The notes under the pieces are model-generated. The model saw only the letters and a list, made by a program, of their open reading frames with translations. It ran no database searches and was not told where the DNA came from. A stretch of 64,000 bases of DNA, from contig OX463845.1 of the NCBI GenBank assembly GCA_949825065.1, positions 25,088,728-25,152,727 on the forward strand, written 5' to 3'. The stretch comes from Odontocerum albicorne (lineage: Eukaryota; Arthropoda; Insecta; Trichoptera; Odontoceridae). The translations under genes were made by a program, and so were the position numbers. Within the stretch, counting starts at the first letter, position 1; each line of letters begins with the position of its first letter. Of the stretch, positions 22,971 to 33,556 are shown in pieces.

Positions 22971-23235
22971 GACAACCTCTGTGGTACAGTTGTTAGGATG
23001 TTGAAATTCTACCCGGTAGTTTCTGTTCAATTTCTGATTATACTCAAGAAAAAAATAAATATTATATAAGGGGTCCCAGTTTGGTTAAAAAAATCATCTA
23101 TTAACAATAATTAGTCGCCGTGAATACGTGTGCGAGAGTTGTTGGCAACACGTGTAATGACGAAAATGATCCTAAATACAAAGGCTCGATTACTAAGGCC
23201 GAAGACAACATTGTCACTCAGTCACGATCTTCAAT
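22971..23235 (+). repeat. SINE-B copy
   Basis: The head GACAACCTCTGTGGTACAGT lacks a good B box. The body CCCAGTTTGGTTAAAAAAAT, GTGCGAGAGTTGTTGGCAAC, GGCTCGATTACTAAGGCCG and AAGACAACATTGTC follows, then the tail GTCACGATCTTC. It appears shorter than other SINE-B copies in the middle (the CGGTAATATTG block is missing). Confidence 0.75.
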
Positions 23236-23619
23236 ATGTCGGCTCTTGTAGGCCCCTCCCGGCAAAATGTTTTGTTCCATAATGAAGCGGTTGCAACAAA
23301 TTATTGGTAAAACTCTTGCATAACCAGATTGAGTAATCAATATGGGCATTGTATGGATTTTCATGTGACTTTGGCTACTTTCAAGAGTAAAGTGAAAAAG
23401 TTATTCATGCCAGGATTAATCGATTACATTGTAAATGCTTGTTGTATTGTTCGTCTTTTACTAGTTTTTTTCCTATTGTATAATATTGCTTACATATTAA
23501 CGTCAAGTTTTATTTCTTGAATATTTTGTATGAAAACGGTCATTTGACCGTAGAAATAAAAGAAAATAAATATTTTTTAAAGTTTTTATTTGGAGCTGCA
23601 TTTCAGATGATTTGCAATA

Positions 23620-23860
23620 TTTGAATACGAAGTGGTGTGAGGTCCGAGAGTGCGGGGTGATAGCGTTTCGAGTGGCGTGAGAGATCACAGTTGTGCAGCG
23701 CTCCCTCACGCGTTGCGCTGGATAGCGGATAGAGGATAGCAAATCACGCGACACCGAAATGGGTTCGCAAACACAATCAGCCGCCCCCTCGCCTTCTGCC
23801 CTGGCCCGCTAGCTGCAGTCTGTTGGCTGGAGATTATTGAGCCGGCTTCGTTTGTTTTCA
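23620..23860. other. GC-richer patch
   Basis: This stretch is clearly richer in G+C and CpG than its surroundings (for example CGCTCCCTCACGCGTTGCGC and CCGCCCCCTCGCCTTCTGCC). It could be a host promoter or first-exon region or a recently inserted element. No ORF, TATA-start pair or repeat match supports either reading. Confidence 0.4.
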
Positions 23861-24182
23861 ATATGCGTATGCCACTTAATGGTAGACATTTTACATTTTT
23901 TATGCTATCAAAGTTGATAACATTTACTAATCGTTATTGGACGATTATTAAGTGTGCACTAGATTACACAGGCCTGCAAAATATTTTTTTGTCTGGGGTA
24001 AGTGAAATTTGATTTTCGAGAAAATCAAATGTTGATTTATTTTTCTGTTTAAATACCCACTTAACCTTGGTTCCACAAAAGAAACCTGTCCAAACGAATT
24101 GCGTCTGTTGTATGCAGCATAAGAATATACCACTGTCCGATAGGAAGTCAGTCACCGTTATAAAATCCATATAAAAGAATGC

Positions 24183-24310
24183 TGAACATGCACGTGTGGA
24201 ATGGATGAGGAGACCCTCGACCATGTTTTCTTTGAGTGCCCTCTGTACACCGCATACGACCTTTACTCAATTGTAAATGTTTCTCGTCCGTTCAACATGT
24301 CCCACCTACT
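24183..24310 (+). pseudogene. LINE ORF2 C-terminal Cys-rich remnant (R1/Jockey-like)
   Basis: The frame reads CTCGMDEETLDHVFFECPLY. This is the CxCG...ET.xHxxxxCPxY block found at the C-terminus of R1, LOA and Jockey-group LINEs. Only about 40 residues remain before the frame is lost, and then a minus-strand LINE tail begins. Confidence 0.8.
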
Positions 24311-24560
24311 TGCACTCAATTTTCAATTAATTTTCACTATATACTCGTATTTGTTATGTTAGTCTTTCTTCATTCATTCATTCCACAAGCTCAAACCATC
24401 TTAGAGTACTCTTCTTCTTCTTACTCAACACATAAGCTTTCGCATTCATCCCGAATCACTTTATTCAGTATTCTACCATATATTGTCGCCCCGTGTATTC
24501 TTTTGCACATATTTCTATAGCATTTATTAGGGCCATATCAGTCTTTCCTAAGTTCACGTT
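24311..24560 (-). pseudogene. LINE 3'-end fragment (FGHV family)
   Basis: On the minus strand GCTTATGTGTTGAGTAAGAA is followed by CTAAGATGGTTTGAGCTTGT (LRWFELV, equivalent to LRWFGHV elsewhere) and then a decayed reading. It is the same family as 1.6 and 33.9 kb. Confidence 0.6.
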
Positions 24561-24931
24561 TCACTCTCATACATACAAGTTAGCAGAATTTTTTTATTGT
24601 GAAACATCATCTTAGCAGATTTTCGCACTTGTACAACGTTAACTAAATAAAATTATTATTTTTCTGCAAATAAACATTTGGTGTCTTTTTTACTCCAAAC
24701 AGAATCGAATTCAGTCTCTTTTCAGACACCACCATCATACTCGCAAATCTGTCATCATATGTTATTCACATTCCAGCAGACCTGGTACCTTTTGTTCATA
24801 TCTTTTATATCCTGGTGGAATCTCTCTCTACAGCATCTAGATTTTCTGGAAAGTAGTTAAAGTGGGAGTGCAAAAAGTGAATTTTTAAACTCAAGGTGCA
24901 ATTTTTAATTTTTAAGCTCAAGGTGCAATTT

Positions 24932-25461
24932 AAGGTAACTTTTTCCTCGCTTGGACCGTGAAGTTCTATAGAAGCCCATCCTCGCTTGGACCGTGAAGTT
25001 CTATAAAAGCCAACAAAATCACAGAAATCCCTTAGTCGCTGCCCTGGGGGCTTACGAGAGTAAATCCGACCTACCCTTCCGTTATAAGCACAAGCTCCCG
25101 AAGCATTATCTGTTGCCTGACTAGTCCACCTACAGCATTAGCTGGGACGACCAAGGTCTGAGTGAATGTGATGGAATACAAGTAGCCTGAACGAGTGGAC
25201 TTGTTTTTGCAGAATAATTAGTGTAAGAATTGTTATCTAGTTATAAGTAGTATGTAGGTGTTAATTATTTCTAAGATCTCATATATTAAGATTGAATAAA
25301 TAAAATAAAATGATATGTAGGAAAATAAGTTTAAATAAGCTCATAAATTATAACATATAATTAAGATTAGTTAAGTAATAAATTTGTATATAGGTATAGC
25401 CTTGACAAATGTTTGTATAGTAATTTACTTGTTTAATAAAAAAAAAAAAGGTAACTTTTTC
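24932..25461 (+). mobile_element. retroposed 3' end with poly-A and 14-bp target duplication
   Basis: AAGGTAACTTTTTC occurs at 24,932-24,945 and again at 25,448-25,461. Between them lies about 500 bases ending TTTAATAAAAAAAAAAAA, a poly-A tail after AATAAA-like words. These are the marks of target-primed insertion. A frame reads PFRYKHKLPKHYLLP before the AT-rich 3' UTR, which suits the end of a 5'-truncated LINE. At the 5' end CCTCGCTTGGACCGTGAAGT is present twice (24,945 and 24,980). The family was not named. A processed host transcript is possible but less likely. Confidence 0.8.
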
Positions 25462-25973
25462 TACGATGGCACTATAATAAGGATATTTATGAATTTCTAC
25501 GATATTTTTTTAATCATCCATGTATATTTTTCTATTGTAATTTTTTTTCCCAAATTTTCATCTTCATCTTTTATTGATCGTCGTAAATACAAAGATTACG
25601 AGTACGTATTTAATTTTGGCTTTTAATAAATGTGGAAATATGGAGGCCAGATATTAGAAACATTCACCATTCTTATTTAATGCCTTTACAAATCACTTTA
25701 TTTATCCTAAATTTATGTACAACGGTGGTAAATGAATTGTTTTTGAATCCATTCGATTAGTCATATTTTAAAATCATAATATTATTTTAAGATCAGTACT
25801 ATTTTAAGATCAATCATGGCGTTAAGTTTCTTTTTCTTGCAGGCCATTCGTTTTAATCTAGTGCAGATCACGAGCTCTGCTATCCCATTCACTTATTGGG
25901 TCTTTTTGTAGTAAATATTAAGATAGAGAATACAAAAATGCAATATCAACAAGATTTTAAATCTTCTAGAAAC
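25462..25973. other. unassigned AT-rich DNA
   Basis: No supported gene. An 80-codon ORF at 25,384-25,626 runs across the poly-A tail and target duplication of the insertion just upstream, and is spurious. Confidence 0.45.
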
Positions 25974-26184
25974 GACTTCCGTGCACTAGTTGGTAAGATG
26001 CCTGTCTTTTTATCTTTTTATGGGCCGATTCTGTTGGAACCCAATTTATTTGAAAAATGAATCAAGTCTGGTTTTCATTTGAAGCTTCTTTTCATATTTC
26101 TGTTTGATAGGAAGAAATTGACACATTGCAATAAAACTGTCAAGTTGTACTGTATATACAAAACTAAGTGGAATACAATACAAG
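25974..26184 (+). repeat. SINE-A copy
   Basis: The head is GACTTCCGTGCACTAGTTGG. The B-box area is diverged (GGGCCGATTCTGTTGGAACC). The body is TCAAGTCTGGTTTTCATTTG, then TCTGTTTGATAGGAAGAAAT. The tail has GTCAAGTTGTACTGTATATA and ends GGAATACAATAC. Complete from head to tail. Confidence 0.85.
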
Positions 26185-26985
26185 ATATAAAACTGGTTTA
26201 AAAGTTTCAGAAATAACTGGAAAAAAGGCTAATACTCGTAATTTATGTATATTAGAACTAATTTGAGTTAATCAATTTAGCTTATTTGAGTTAATCATAA
26301 CTGCATTAGTTCTATAAAACAACAATGTAAGGCATTAAATATTCTAATCTCGGTAGTATAATTGTAATTACAGAAACTTTTCTACGAAAAGTTTTAAGGT
26401 TCATTACCAGATTACACGAATATAATTTAATCCAATTTTCACAGTTACTCTCGTCGAGTTTAAAATGATGATCTGATCATTCTCACTGTCGAAATGTCTG
26501 ATTTCACTTTTGTGAAACCAACAGGTATTACAATCAAGTTTTATTTGAACATTTTTTTAATATTATATATATTTAGGATTGCGTGATATTGCTACATTTA
26601 TCGTTGAGAAAACACGATACCTTGGAGTGGGTTTTCTTCAAGTCAACAAACAGTTTTGAAGGTCGAGATACTCGTATTATGGACGTTTGTTAAGAAGATT
26701 TTATATGTTCTCAAAAAGTTTAAGAAAAGTTCAAGAAAAATTAAATAACCATTTAATTTTTTTAATACGTGTTATTACTGTAAATTAATGTTAAAACACA
26801 GTTCTCTCGTAAAAATACGAATATTAACAAGAATTGAAAGGGAATCTAAATAATTTCGTTTTAACAAAGACATAAATTATAATTTTTTTTATAAATTAAC
26901 ATTTTGTAGGCTTGAATTCACAAAAATGTTGTATTCGAACTTATTGTTTATTTCCTTGATAAAATCAACAACTCGAGTCAACTGC
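26185..26985. other. unassigned AT-rich DNA
   Basis: No coding or repeat signal recognised. Confidence 0.4.
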
Positions 26986-27275
26986 ATAACCTTTGTGGCC
27001 TAGTTGATAAGACGCTTGCCATCTAATCCGGTGACTGCCGCTCCGATCCCAATTGACATCGAATTTTTGAAAAAGGGTTTGAGTCTGGTTTTCATTTAAG
27101 TCTTGTTCGACATCTTTCTGGGTTATTGAAAGAGATTGCCAACGCAATAAACCCGCCAAGTTGAACTATTATATATACAAAGGAATAAGGCTCGTTTGAT
27201 ACATTTTTTTGTTGGTTGGAAGAGAATACTACATCGCCAGGTTCGATTATATATATAATGAAAGTGTAATACAAC
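26986..27275 (+). repeat. SINE-A copy with duplicated tail
   Basis: A head with a good A box (TTTGTGGCCTAGTTGATAAG), B box CGCTCCGATCCC and the standard body is followed by the tail GGTTATTGAAAGAGATTGCC. A second tail follows at about 27,212-27,275 (TGTTGGTTGGAAGAGAATAC, then GAAAGTGTAATACAAC). The second tail is another SINE-A 3' end joined head to tail, or a duplication within this copy. Confidence 0.85.
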
Positions 27276-27561
27276 ATATGTTTTTAAGTTTTTTTATAAA
27301 ATCTTTTAGAAAATTGAATTCTTGTAAAATGAAATAAATAATAATCTAATTTATTCGGTGGCAAAAATATAGCAGCACCAGAAAAAAATATACATTAATA
27401 TAGGTTTCACATGATTCAAAAGAAACAATTTAAATGAAATGTTATTAAAAAACTTTGGCTTATTATACAGGCCCCCTCCCGATAAAGATCTACTTGTAAC
27501 ACGATTATAATAAAAATATTTTGTTTAATTGTAAAAAATTAAGAAATAAATAAGGATCATT

Positions 27562-27740
27562 CCACCTGAAGAAAGTTTCGGGATAGGAGGTAGACACAGG
27601 TGTAGTGGGGATTAATGTAATTAGTGGAATTACAAAATATTTTTTTGTTTAATATTCTTATATAACGTTCCACAAAGTTAAAGCTGAAACATTTCATAAA
27701 ATTTAGAAAAAATAATTTCAAAATATGTATCGTTTGATTT
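27562..27740 (+). repeat. dispersed repeat family C, copy 1
   Basis: The block CCTGAAGAAAGTTTCGGGAT followed by AGGAGGTAGACAC, then GTTCCACAAAGTTAAAGCTG, recurs in parts at 31.6, 37.6 and 40.7 kb. There is no coding content. The nature is unknown; it could be a LINE 3' UTR or a MITE. Confidence 0.6.
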
Positions 27741-28327
27741 TTTAAAGTCTTAAATGAAGTAAGCTGACTGTTTTCAAAGAATAAGGATTATTTCAACTTT
27801 ATTATTTAATAGAAGTGTGGATGTATTACCTCTGAAATGAGATTTGTATTAACAAACAAATGCATCATGCTCATAATGGCATACTATTTGAACAAGAGAA
27901 ACAAAGTAAACAGGATTATTAACGCATCGTGTTTGCAGGGGGTAGTTTGCAAGGGACAGTTTGTACCATGATTTGCCATCACCACCCTTCTCGGTGGTAT
28001 TATAACTCTATTTGTTAGCCATTATGCTTGATTGTTACAAATATCTACATATAACAACTTAATAAAATAATATATATTCCATTACATTTTAAGTTGATGA
28101 CCACGTTAAAACAAACGCGTCAAAATGTTTGAAATTAAAAAACATGTTTTTGAAATTTATTAAATATTAACAGTTGTGGATATCTAACATGATACATGAT
28201 CTTTGAAGTAATATAACAAAATATGAAAATGTATTTTTTTTAAATTATCACCTTAACCACTAGATATGTCTAAGCTGATCTTAAATGTTGATGTACCTTC
28301 TGATAACTACGCATACATAAATACATA
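27741..28327. other. unassigned AT-rich DNA
   Basis: Nothing recognised. A G-rich patch (GTTTGCAGGGGGTAGTTTGC) occurs at 27,930. Confidence 0.4.
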
Positions 28328-28650
28328 TCTTGTTGGGGTAGGCAGATAGGTCAGAGGGCAAACTTTTATGACACGTTTCCTTCACATCCATAAATCTATT
28401 AATATAGTTTCTTCTGTTTCTTTTACACCTTACTTTTTATTGTTTTTATTGCGTTCACTCGGTTCAGCCACACTTTTCTTGGTTGTCCTCTGCCACAGCT
28501 CCTACTCATGCTGGCATTGTAAATTTATTTAGTTAGTTTTTCATTACCAATTCGTCCAACACATAGAAAAACCGTAACATGCTATTTTTCGCCCTACTCA
28601 ACTCATCAGTTTTTAGTTTACTTAATAATTACACTTATTCTGTCATATTA
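28328..28650 (-). pseudogene. LINE 3'-end fragment (FGHV family)
   Basis: On the minus strand GATGAGTTGAGTAGG is followed by a decayed reading, then GAGGACAACCAAGAAAAGTG (GQPRKV in the GRGRP position). Next come TTTATGGATGTGAAGGAAAC (MDVKE) and the 3' UTR TCTGCCTACCCCAACAAG. The order equals that in the other family copies. Confidence 0.7.
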
Positions 28651-28789
28651 TACATCGATACACTTCACATTTTTATCAATATACGCATTTCCACCGCATT
28701 TACATGAATTTATTTATTCACTATCCAAGTTCACGTTTAACTCTTTTACATCAACGTTGGCATTAAAACGCTGTTGTGACGCATCATTT

Positions 28790-29105
28790 TGGCACATCTT
28801 GATATTGATTGGTTTATGTATATATGTTTTAGTGTCCCGTTGACTTTGACTGACATTGGCTATAGAAACTTGTTAAAAATATCCCTATCCACATTTTCGC
28901 CGGCTGAAAATCGGTCATTTATAGATTTACATAATTTTCTGTGGCATAGATTTCATCATTTTGTTGATGAATTTGAACATACTCGTAAGTGTATGGATTA
29001 CGGCATGGCTGTGCATGTCGCTGTTATCTTATTTTCTTTCAACATTTTGTCAATAAGGTCTAATCATACTTTTCTCGGACTTCCTTTACACGAATCTCCC
29101 TAAAA
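28790..29105 (-). pseudogene. second LINE fragment, same family
   Basis: One minus-strand frame has GSPRKVWLDLIDKMLKENKI, corresponding to the GRPRKxWLDxVxKxLKE block of this LINE family. It lies upstream (in element direction) of the 28,328-28,650 fragment but repeats its GRP block, so it is a separate insertion or a duplicated piece. Confidence 0.7.
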
Positions 29106-29819
29106 TTGAAATCACATTTGAAAGATATAATATGGTCTGAGAATGAAACCAATTCGAATTCGATATTCACCGGTATTCAAATTAGGATTACAAGGTTCTT
29201 TACAAAAGACGCAGATAAGTATATTGCTACAGGAACTTTCCACGGTATCAAAGTTGAAAAAAATTAGATCATCTAATTTTCCACACCACATATACAATAC
29301 ACACAAAAAAATTCGATTAAAAAAATAGAAACAAAAATTCACTCGCATAATTTATTCACTTAACATAAGACACAATGTGATGATAATTTACGATTATATA
29401 TTTGAATATTGTCCAAAAAGCAAAAATGGATGTAACCAAGGATTCAAAGGTTAATAAGTAATATGGGAAAAACTATTAGTGGTCCCATTTCGTTGCTAAA
29501 GGTCAAAATATTGATGGAGGTCAGTAAAAAGATATTTATGTGTATGAATGAAAAGTGAAGTTGGGCACGCCAATAGTCATACAATGGCACTCATGGATGC
29601 AAGTAAGGCATTCCATTAACACTTTATGTGTATTCATAATGGCTTATGAAATAATATCCGGCAAGAATACCTTTCATGCGGCCAGCGCAGAATAACTTGT
29701 AGGATTTTATAGTTATGGAAAAATATTAAAAGCCTGAGCACTCACATTCTTCTCTAAAAGTTTCTAGACAGAATTTATCATGGTTTCTAAACAATTGCAT
29801 CTTTCTCGTCCGCACTTCA
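29106..29819. other. unassigned AT-rich DNA
   Basis: No supported gene or repeat. Confidence 0.4.
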
Positions 29820-30050
29820 TGATGACCTCCATGACCTAGTTGGTACGCTTATCTATCGACCCGGAGTCTACGAGTTCGATTCCCGCTGGTACGTATAATT
29901 TATAAAAAAGGGTTCCAGTCTGGTTTTAATTTAAAGCTTCTTAAATAATTATAAGGTTTGGTTAGCTTAAATCCTTTTTGACTATTTGCTGGTTGGTTAG
30001 AAATAGATTGCAACGTGACAATCAATTCACTGAGTTGTCCTGAATACAAC
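29820..30050 (+). repeat. SINE-A copy
   Basis: The head ATGACCTCCATGACCTAGTT is followed by a good B box (GAGTTCGATTCCCGCTGGTA), a TTCCAGTCTGGTTTTAATTT body start and the tail GCTGGTTGGTTAGAAATAGA, ending near TTGTCCTGAATACAACAGAC. It is one of the better preserved heads in the window. Between body and tail there is extra sequence (about 29,950-29,980). Confidence 0.85.
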
Positions 30051-30059
30051 AGACGATGT

Positions 30060-30290
30060 CTGAGGATGTTGATCTTGAAGGGATAACACTCTTATTTTGA
30101 CAATATCTCTCCATCTAGAGCGATCTTGAATCACTCTGTAAGCAACTTGTAAGAATTCATGGCAGGGCCCTTTATGCTATCACTTTGATGGGTGTTGGTC
30201 CACCCTATATGGCCCCATTAATTGTCCACATTACCAGTTCCCTATTACGTAAAGACTTCCAGCCTCCTAGCAATAACCATTCGTGATCAA
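30060..30290 (-). pseudogene. LINE 3'-end fragment (QDRSRW type)
   Basis: One minus-strand frame reads EFLQVAYRVIQDRSRWRDIV and then DQHPQT. This is the terminal QDRxxWRxIV block seen in many arthropod endonuclease-RT LINEs. It resembles the 18.2-kb fragment. Confidence 0.65.
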
Positions 30291-30635
30291 GTACAATTGT
30301 CAGCAATGTTGAATAATTCAAAATACAGTAGTGTAAGGAAGACTTGGACTGGAATAGGTGGAACTAGATGAAAAAAATGGTTATGGAATGAGATGAGTGG
30401 AGATATATCATAGAATGGCAAGGCTGCAACTCCGGTCCAAAAGAGAGAAATACTGTGATATTGAGGATGAATTCTAAAAAAAGTTTTATTTACTATTAAA
30501 TAAAAGTTCAAAATTATAATATTAAAAATAATAATTATTTATATACTTTAACAGAAAATTCCAATATATGCATGCATACATATGATACTTGTATTATCAC
30601 ACAATATTGCTTTTTTAAATTTGTCAAAAATTCTG

Positions 30636-30720
30636 AATTCGGATCCCGAGTTAGAGCACTTTTGATGAGAGTTTGCTCTGTAAATGGCGCTATATAAATT
30701 GCCATTTTATTATAATTATC
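30636..30720 (+). repeat. dispersed repeat family G, copy 1 (LINE-like 3' tail)
   Basis: TTCGGATCCCGAGTTAGAGC, then GAGTTTGCTCTGTAAATGGC and GCTATATAAATTGCC, then an AT-rich (ATT)n-like end. The reverse-complement copy is at 57.9 kb. A GCGCTATATAAAT end is common at the 3' ends of some LINE families. Confidence 0.65.
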
Positions 30721-30721
30721 A

Positions 30722-30950
30722 TTGGTGTAGGCAGAGATGACAGATCTTTACACCTTACTATCCACACAAACAGCCTTTGCCTCGTCCTAAAACATAAATC
30801 TCATCATACATGCTTCTATTTTTCTCATACTTCTTACTTTTCCCTCTGTCAAAATTTCTCCGAACATTCTTTCCTTCCAAATTTTCCTCGGTCTCGCACG
30901 ACATTCATTTCGGGCATATATTTATTTTGTAAGTCTTTCAGAACTTAGGT
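30722..30950 (-). pseudogene. LINE 3'-end fragment (FGHV family)
   Basis: The minus strand has AATGTCGTGCGAGACCGAGG (RARPR in the GRGRP position), then a decayed reading and the 3' end GTCATCTCTGCCTACACC. It lies directly after repeat G on the other strand. Confidence 0.6.
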
Positions 30951-31604
30951 GCTCAGTCGTAATAAGTTACCTTCGGATATAACCAACATTTTTCGTTTCG
31001 TTGTAAGGGAAATGGAAACTTATGCAATTAAGGTAAAAATATCAAAAAGTAGACTAACCTTGTAAAAAATACGTCACGCGCAGGAGTGTGATCCAGTCTG
31101 AAAAAAAAAGATATTATATTTAACTTGACAAGTTTTATTTCTTGAAAATATTAAATCAAGTGGATCCATTGTATAAATTTAGTTTAAACGAATAATTCAT
31201 TTAATTTAAAAACAATTAGACCACCTTATTGTTTTTAAATTACATACTAATTTTTATTACTCCCATGTTATAAATCCGAGATCATCTGTTCTATCCAAAA
31301 TATAATTAATTTAGTATATTTAGAAATATAAATATTCATCAACGGATTATTGTGAACTTTGAAGGGTTCTTCTATTTCTTCTTTCGAATGGCACCCTTAA
31401 TTTATGTATGATGAAACATGCCATTTCGATTAAATTTTTAAATAAAAAAACAAAATCTTTACACAACATCTTGAATTTATATGAAACAATTGAATATAAA
31501 TTAATCACATAATAAACAAGGAATATAAAAAATGTGTTATCTAATCAATATATTTTATTTTGGGTCCATAGATCATACACATACCTAACCACTGTTTTCA
31601 TAGC
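30951..31604. other. unassigned AT-rich DNA
   Basis: No gene or named repeat supported. Confidence 0.4.
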
Positions 31605-31665
31605 AAACCATGACCTGAAGAGAGCCTCGGGATAGGATGTACAAATGTGTTTTACAATAGTAAAG
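31605..31665 (+). repeat. dispersed repeat family C, fragment
   Basis: ACCTGAAGAGAGCCTCGGGA followed by TAGGATG matches the start of the 27.6- and 40.7-kb copies. The rest is missing. Confidence 0.5.
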
Positions 31666-31735
31666 TGTAATTTATGGATTTCTACTTCTTTCGTATGATA
31701 CACTTCAACATATTGGAATTACAAATTCGGACACA

Positions 31736-32199
31736 CTGAAGAGCATGGCTAGTAGAAAATATTGTCTTCAGCCTCTGTAATCGAGCCTTTATATTAAGAA
31801 CGACTGGAATAGACACGTAATTCGCGATTTGTTATTTCACGTGTTGGCAATATTACCGCACGTGAAGGAGGAAAAATACTCGTACACGTATCGTATTGTA
31901 TTACACTTTCGTTGTACACAGTACAACCTGGCGGGCTTATTGCCATGTGACCATATCTTCCAACCAACCAGATAGATGTTAAAGAGGACTTAAATGAAAG
32001 ACGGGATTCCTTTTTCATAAAAAAAATCTGGAGTTCCAACGGTAATCGAAGCCGCAACCTCCGGGCTAGGAGATAAGTGTCTAACTATCTAGGTCACAGA
32101 GGTCGCCTTGCGCATGTCAGTATTGTTGCAAGACGAACTCTTTTACCAAACTGGAAACCTTTTTTTTAGGCACCATCGGGAATCTTACCAACTAAGTCA
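31736..32199 (-). repeat. SINE-B copy split by a SINE-A insertion
   Basis: On the + strand the tail side AGAGCATGGCTAGTAGAAAA, ATATTGTCTTCAGCC, CACGTGTTGGCAATATTACC and CGCACGTGAAG runs to about 31,888. The copy resumes at 32,106 with GCGCATGTCAG, ATTGTTGCAAGACGAACTC and CACCATCGGGAATC. SINE-A fills the gap. CGTACACG before and TGCGCATG after the insert both resemble the CGCACATG found once in other SINE-B copies, which fits a decayed target duplication. Confidence 0.8.
31889..32105 (-). repeat. SINE-A copy nested in SINE-B
   Basis: On the minus strand the head CGACCTCTGTGACCTAGATA and the B box GCGGCTTCGATTACCGTTGG are followed by the body and TCTGGTTGGTTGGAAGATAT. The tail has GCCCGCCAGGTTGTACTGTG and ends AAAGTGTAATACAATACG. 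It is full length, so it was active after the SINE-B copy had landed. Confidence 0.88.
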
Positions 32200-32200
32200 A

Positions 32201-32375
32201 GACCTCCATGATCTACTTGGTAAGACGCCTGTTTTATCCTGGGGTTACGAGTTCGATTGAAATCTAGAAATTTGAAAAAAAATCACTTTAGTTTTCACTT
32301 CAAACGTCTTTAACATCATTCTGGTTGGTTAGGAGAGATTTCCATATGGTAATAAACCTTACTAATGAGGTCACG
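32201..32375 (+). repeat. SINE-A copy
   Basis: The head GACCTCCATGATCTACTTGG, B box ACGAGTTCGATTGAAATCTA, a shortened body and the tail TTCTGGTTGGTTAGGAGAGA lie head to head with the SINE-B copy to the left. The two tRNA-like heads abut at 32,200. Confidence 0.85.
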
Positions 32376-33029
32376 AAGGTCGTTAGTCTGAGGGATCTAA
32401 TGTGTTGACACGAGGAATTATGTATTTTAAATTACAAAACAATAAATGCGAACCTCTTGTCCCGTTCCATTGTTGAATGTTTGGTTGACGCTCAGGAACA
32501 TTGTTAAGAAAAATAAAGGACGGTAATTGCAAATGTCCACGCACATAATGCTGCCTACTCGTTGTCAAATTGAGCGTGGAGCCTTAATAGTGTTGGATAA
32601 CAAATTGATTCTGAGTATGTAATTTGCACTTGCATTGGAAGATATAGAAACACTCGTAAGATGACGCCACCAACTCGAGGTCTTGTTATTTTATCTCCTG
32701 AGAGGCGTGAAAACATGAGTTTGATTTTTAAAGAGTCAAAATGCAAATAACAATTTTTTTTTCTATCCACTTTGCGCGGATTTCTTTTGTTATGCAAAGA
32801 AGGTCTGCTTGTAGTTAGCTTATTCGTAAGGAAAAATATCAGCCAGGGTTCTTCTCACACTGCTAGGTGGTGCCGAGAATATATCCAGTGTCACTCAGTT
32901 CAATATCTCTATACCACGCGTGACTGAGTGTTAAGCCATGATATTCGTTCTGTAAGTTGGTATGTAGAATATATGTGCGATTCCTTGCACGGATATATTT
33001 ATTAGGGGCATATAAACTTAGTGCTTCTA
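32376..33029. other. unassigned DNA
   Basis: No gene supported. Base composition is more mixed than in most of the window, which may mean old element sequence. Confidence 0.35.
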
Positions 33030-33400
33030 GTGTCGCGGAACAGTTCAAGAAACCTTGAAAAACCTTCAGTAGGAATATCTCAATGGATTCTTGCCTTCTT
33101 GTTTCGAGGCTACTCTGTTACACACCGTGAGAAGTTCGACAAGATGTGCATATTTTGGGTAATCGCCCTTTTTTCTGTACCATGGATATCTGAGGATTTT
33201 TTTTGTATTTGTTCTATATTATTATTTTATTTAAGTTGGTGAGGAGCCCAAACTGTAGATGCATATTCTAATTTAGTTATTATTAAAAAGTTGTATAAGT
33301 TTCGAAGGATATCGGTACTGTTAAATTCTTTTGATATTTTCATTATAAAACTGAGTAGTTTGTAACAGTCCTATATCAAATGAGAGACATGGTATTTTAA
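33030..33400 (-). pseudogene. LINE reverse-transcriptase C-terminal remnant (Jockey/CR1-like)
   Basis: On the minus strand the reading NFLIITKLEYASTVWAP is followed, after a stop and a frame change, by LRYPWYRKKGDYPKYAHLVE and LLTVCNRVASKQ. The xLEYASxxWxP block followed by a KFLRY and YPxY segment is the usual region after the RT thumb in Jockey- and CR1-group LINEs. It is a different lineage from the FGHV family. The frames are broken at about 33,190 and 33,235. Confidence 0.8.
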
Positions 33401-33556
33401 TGTGAATTTTGATTTGAGTATAATAATCAACGTAAAATTTAAAATATATTATTTAGGAATTAGCTAATTTTATTACCTGTAAATAATAATCACTATGTTT
33501 TACTTTGAATATTGCTTGGAGTCTTCTAAACAATATAAAGTAAATACGAGATATAG

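Noticed and set aside
23948..24224. 86-codon minus ORF ending NQISLTPDKKIFCRPV
   Set aside because: It looks faintly familiar as element sequence, but I could not name a family or find ends.
32201..32275. SINE heads with A and B boxes as real tRNA genes
   Set aside because: No cloverleaf with paired acceptor stem could be drawn, and each head continues into the same repeated body.
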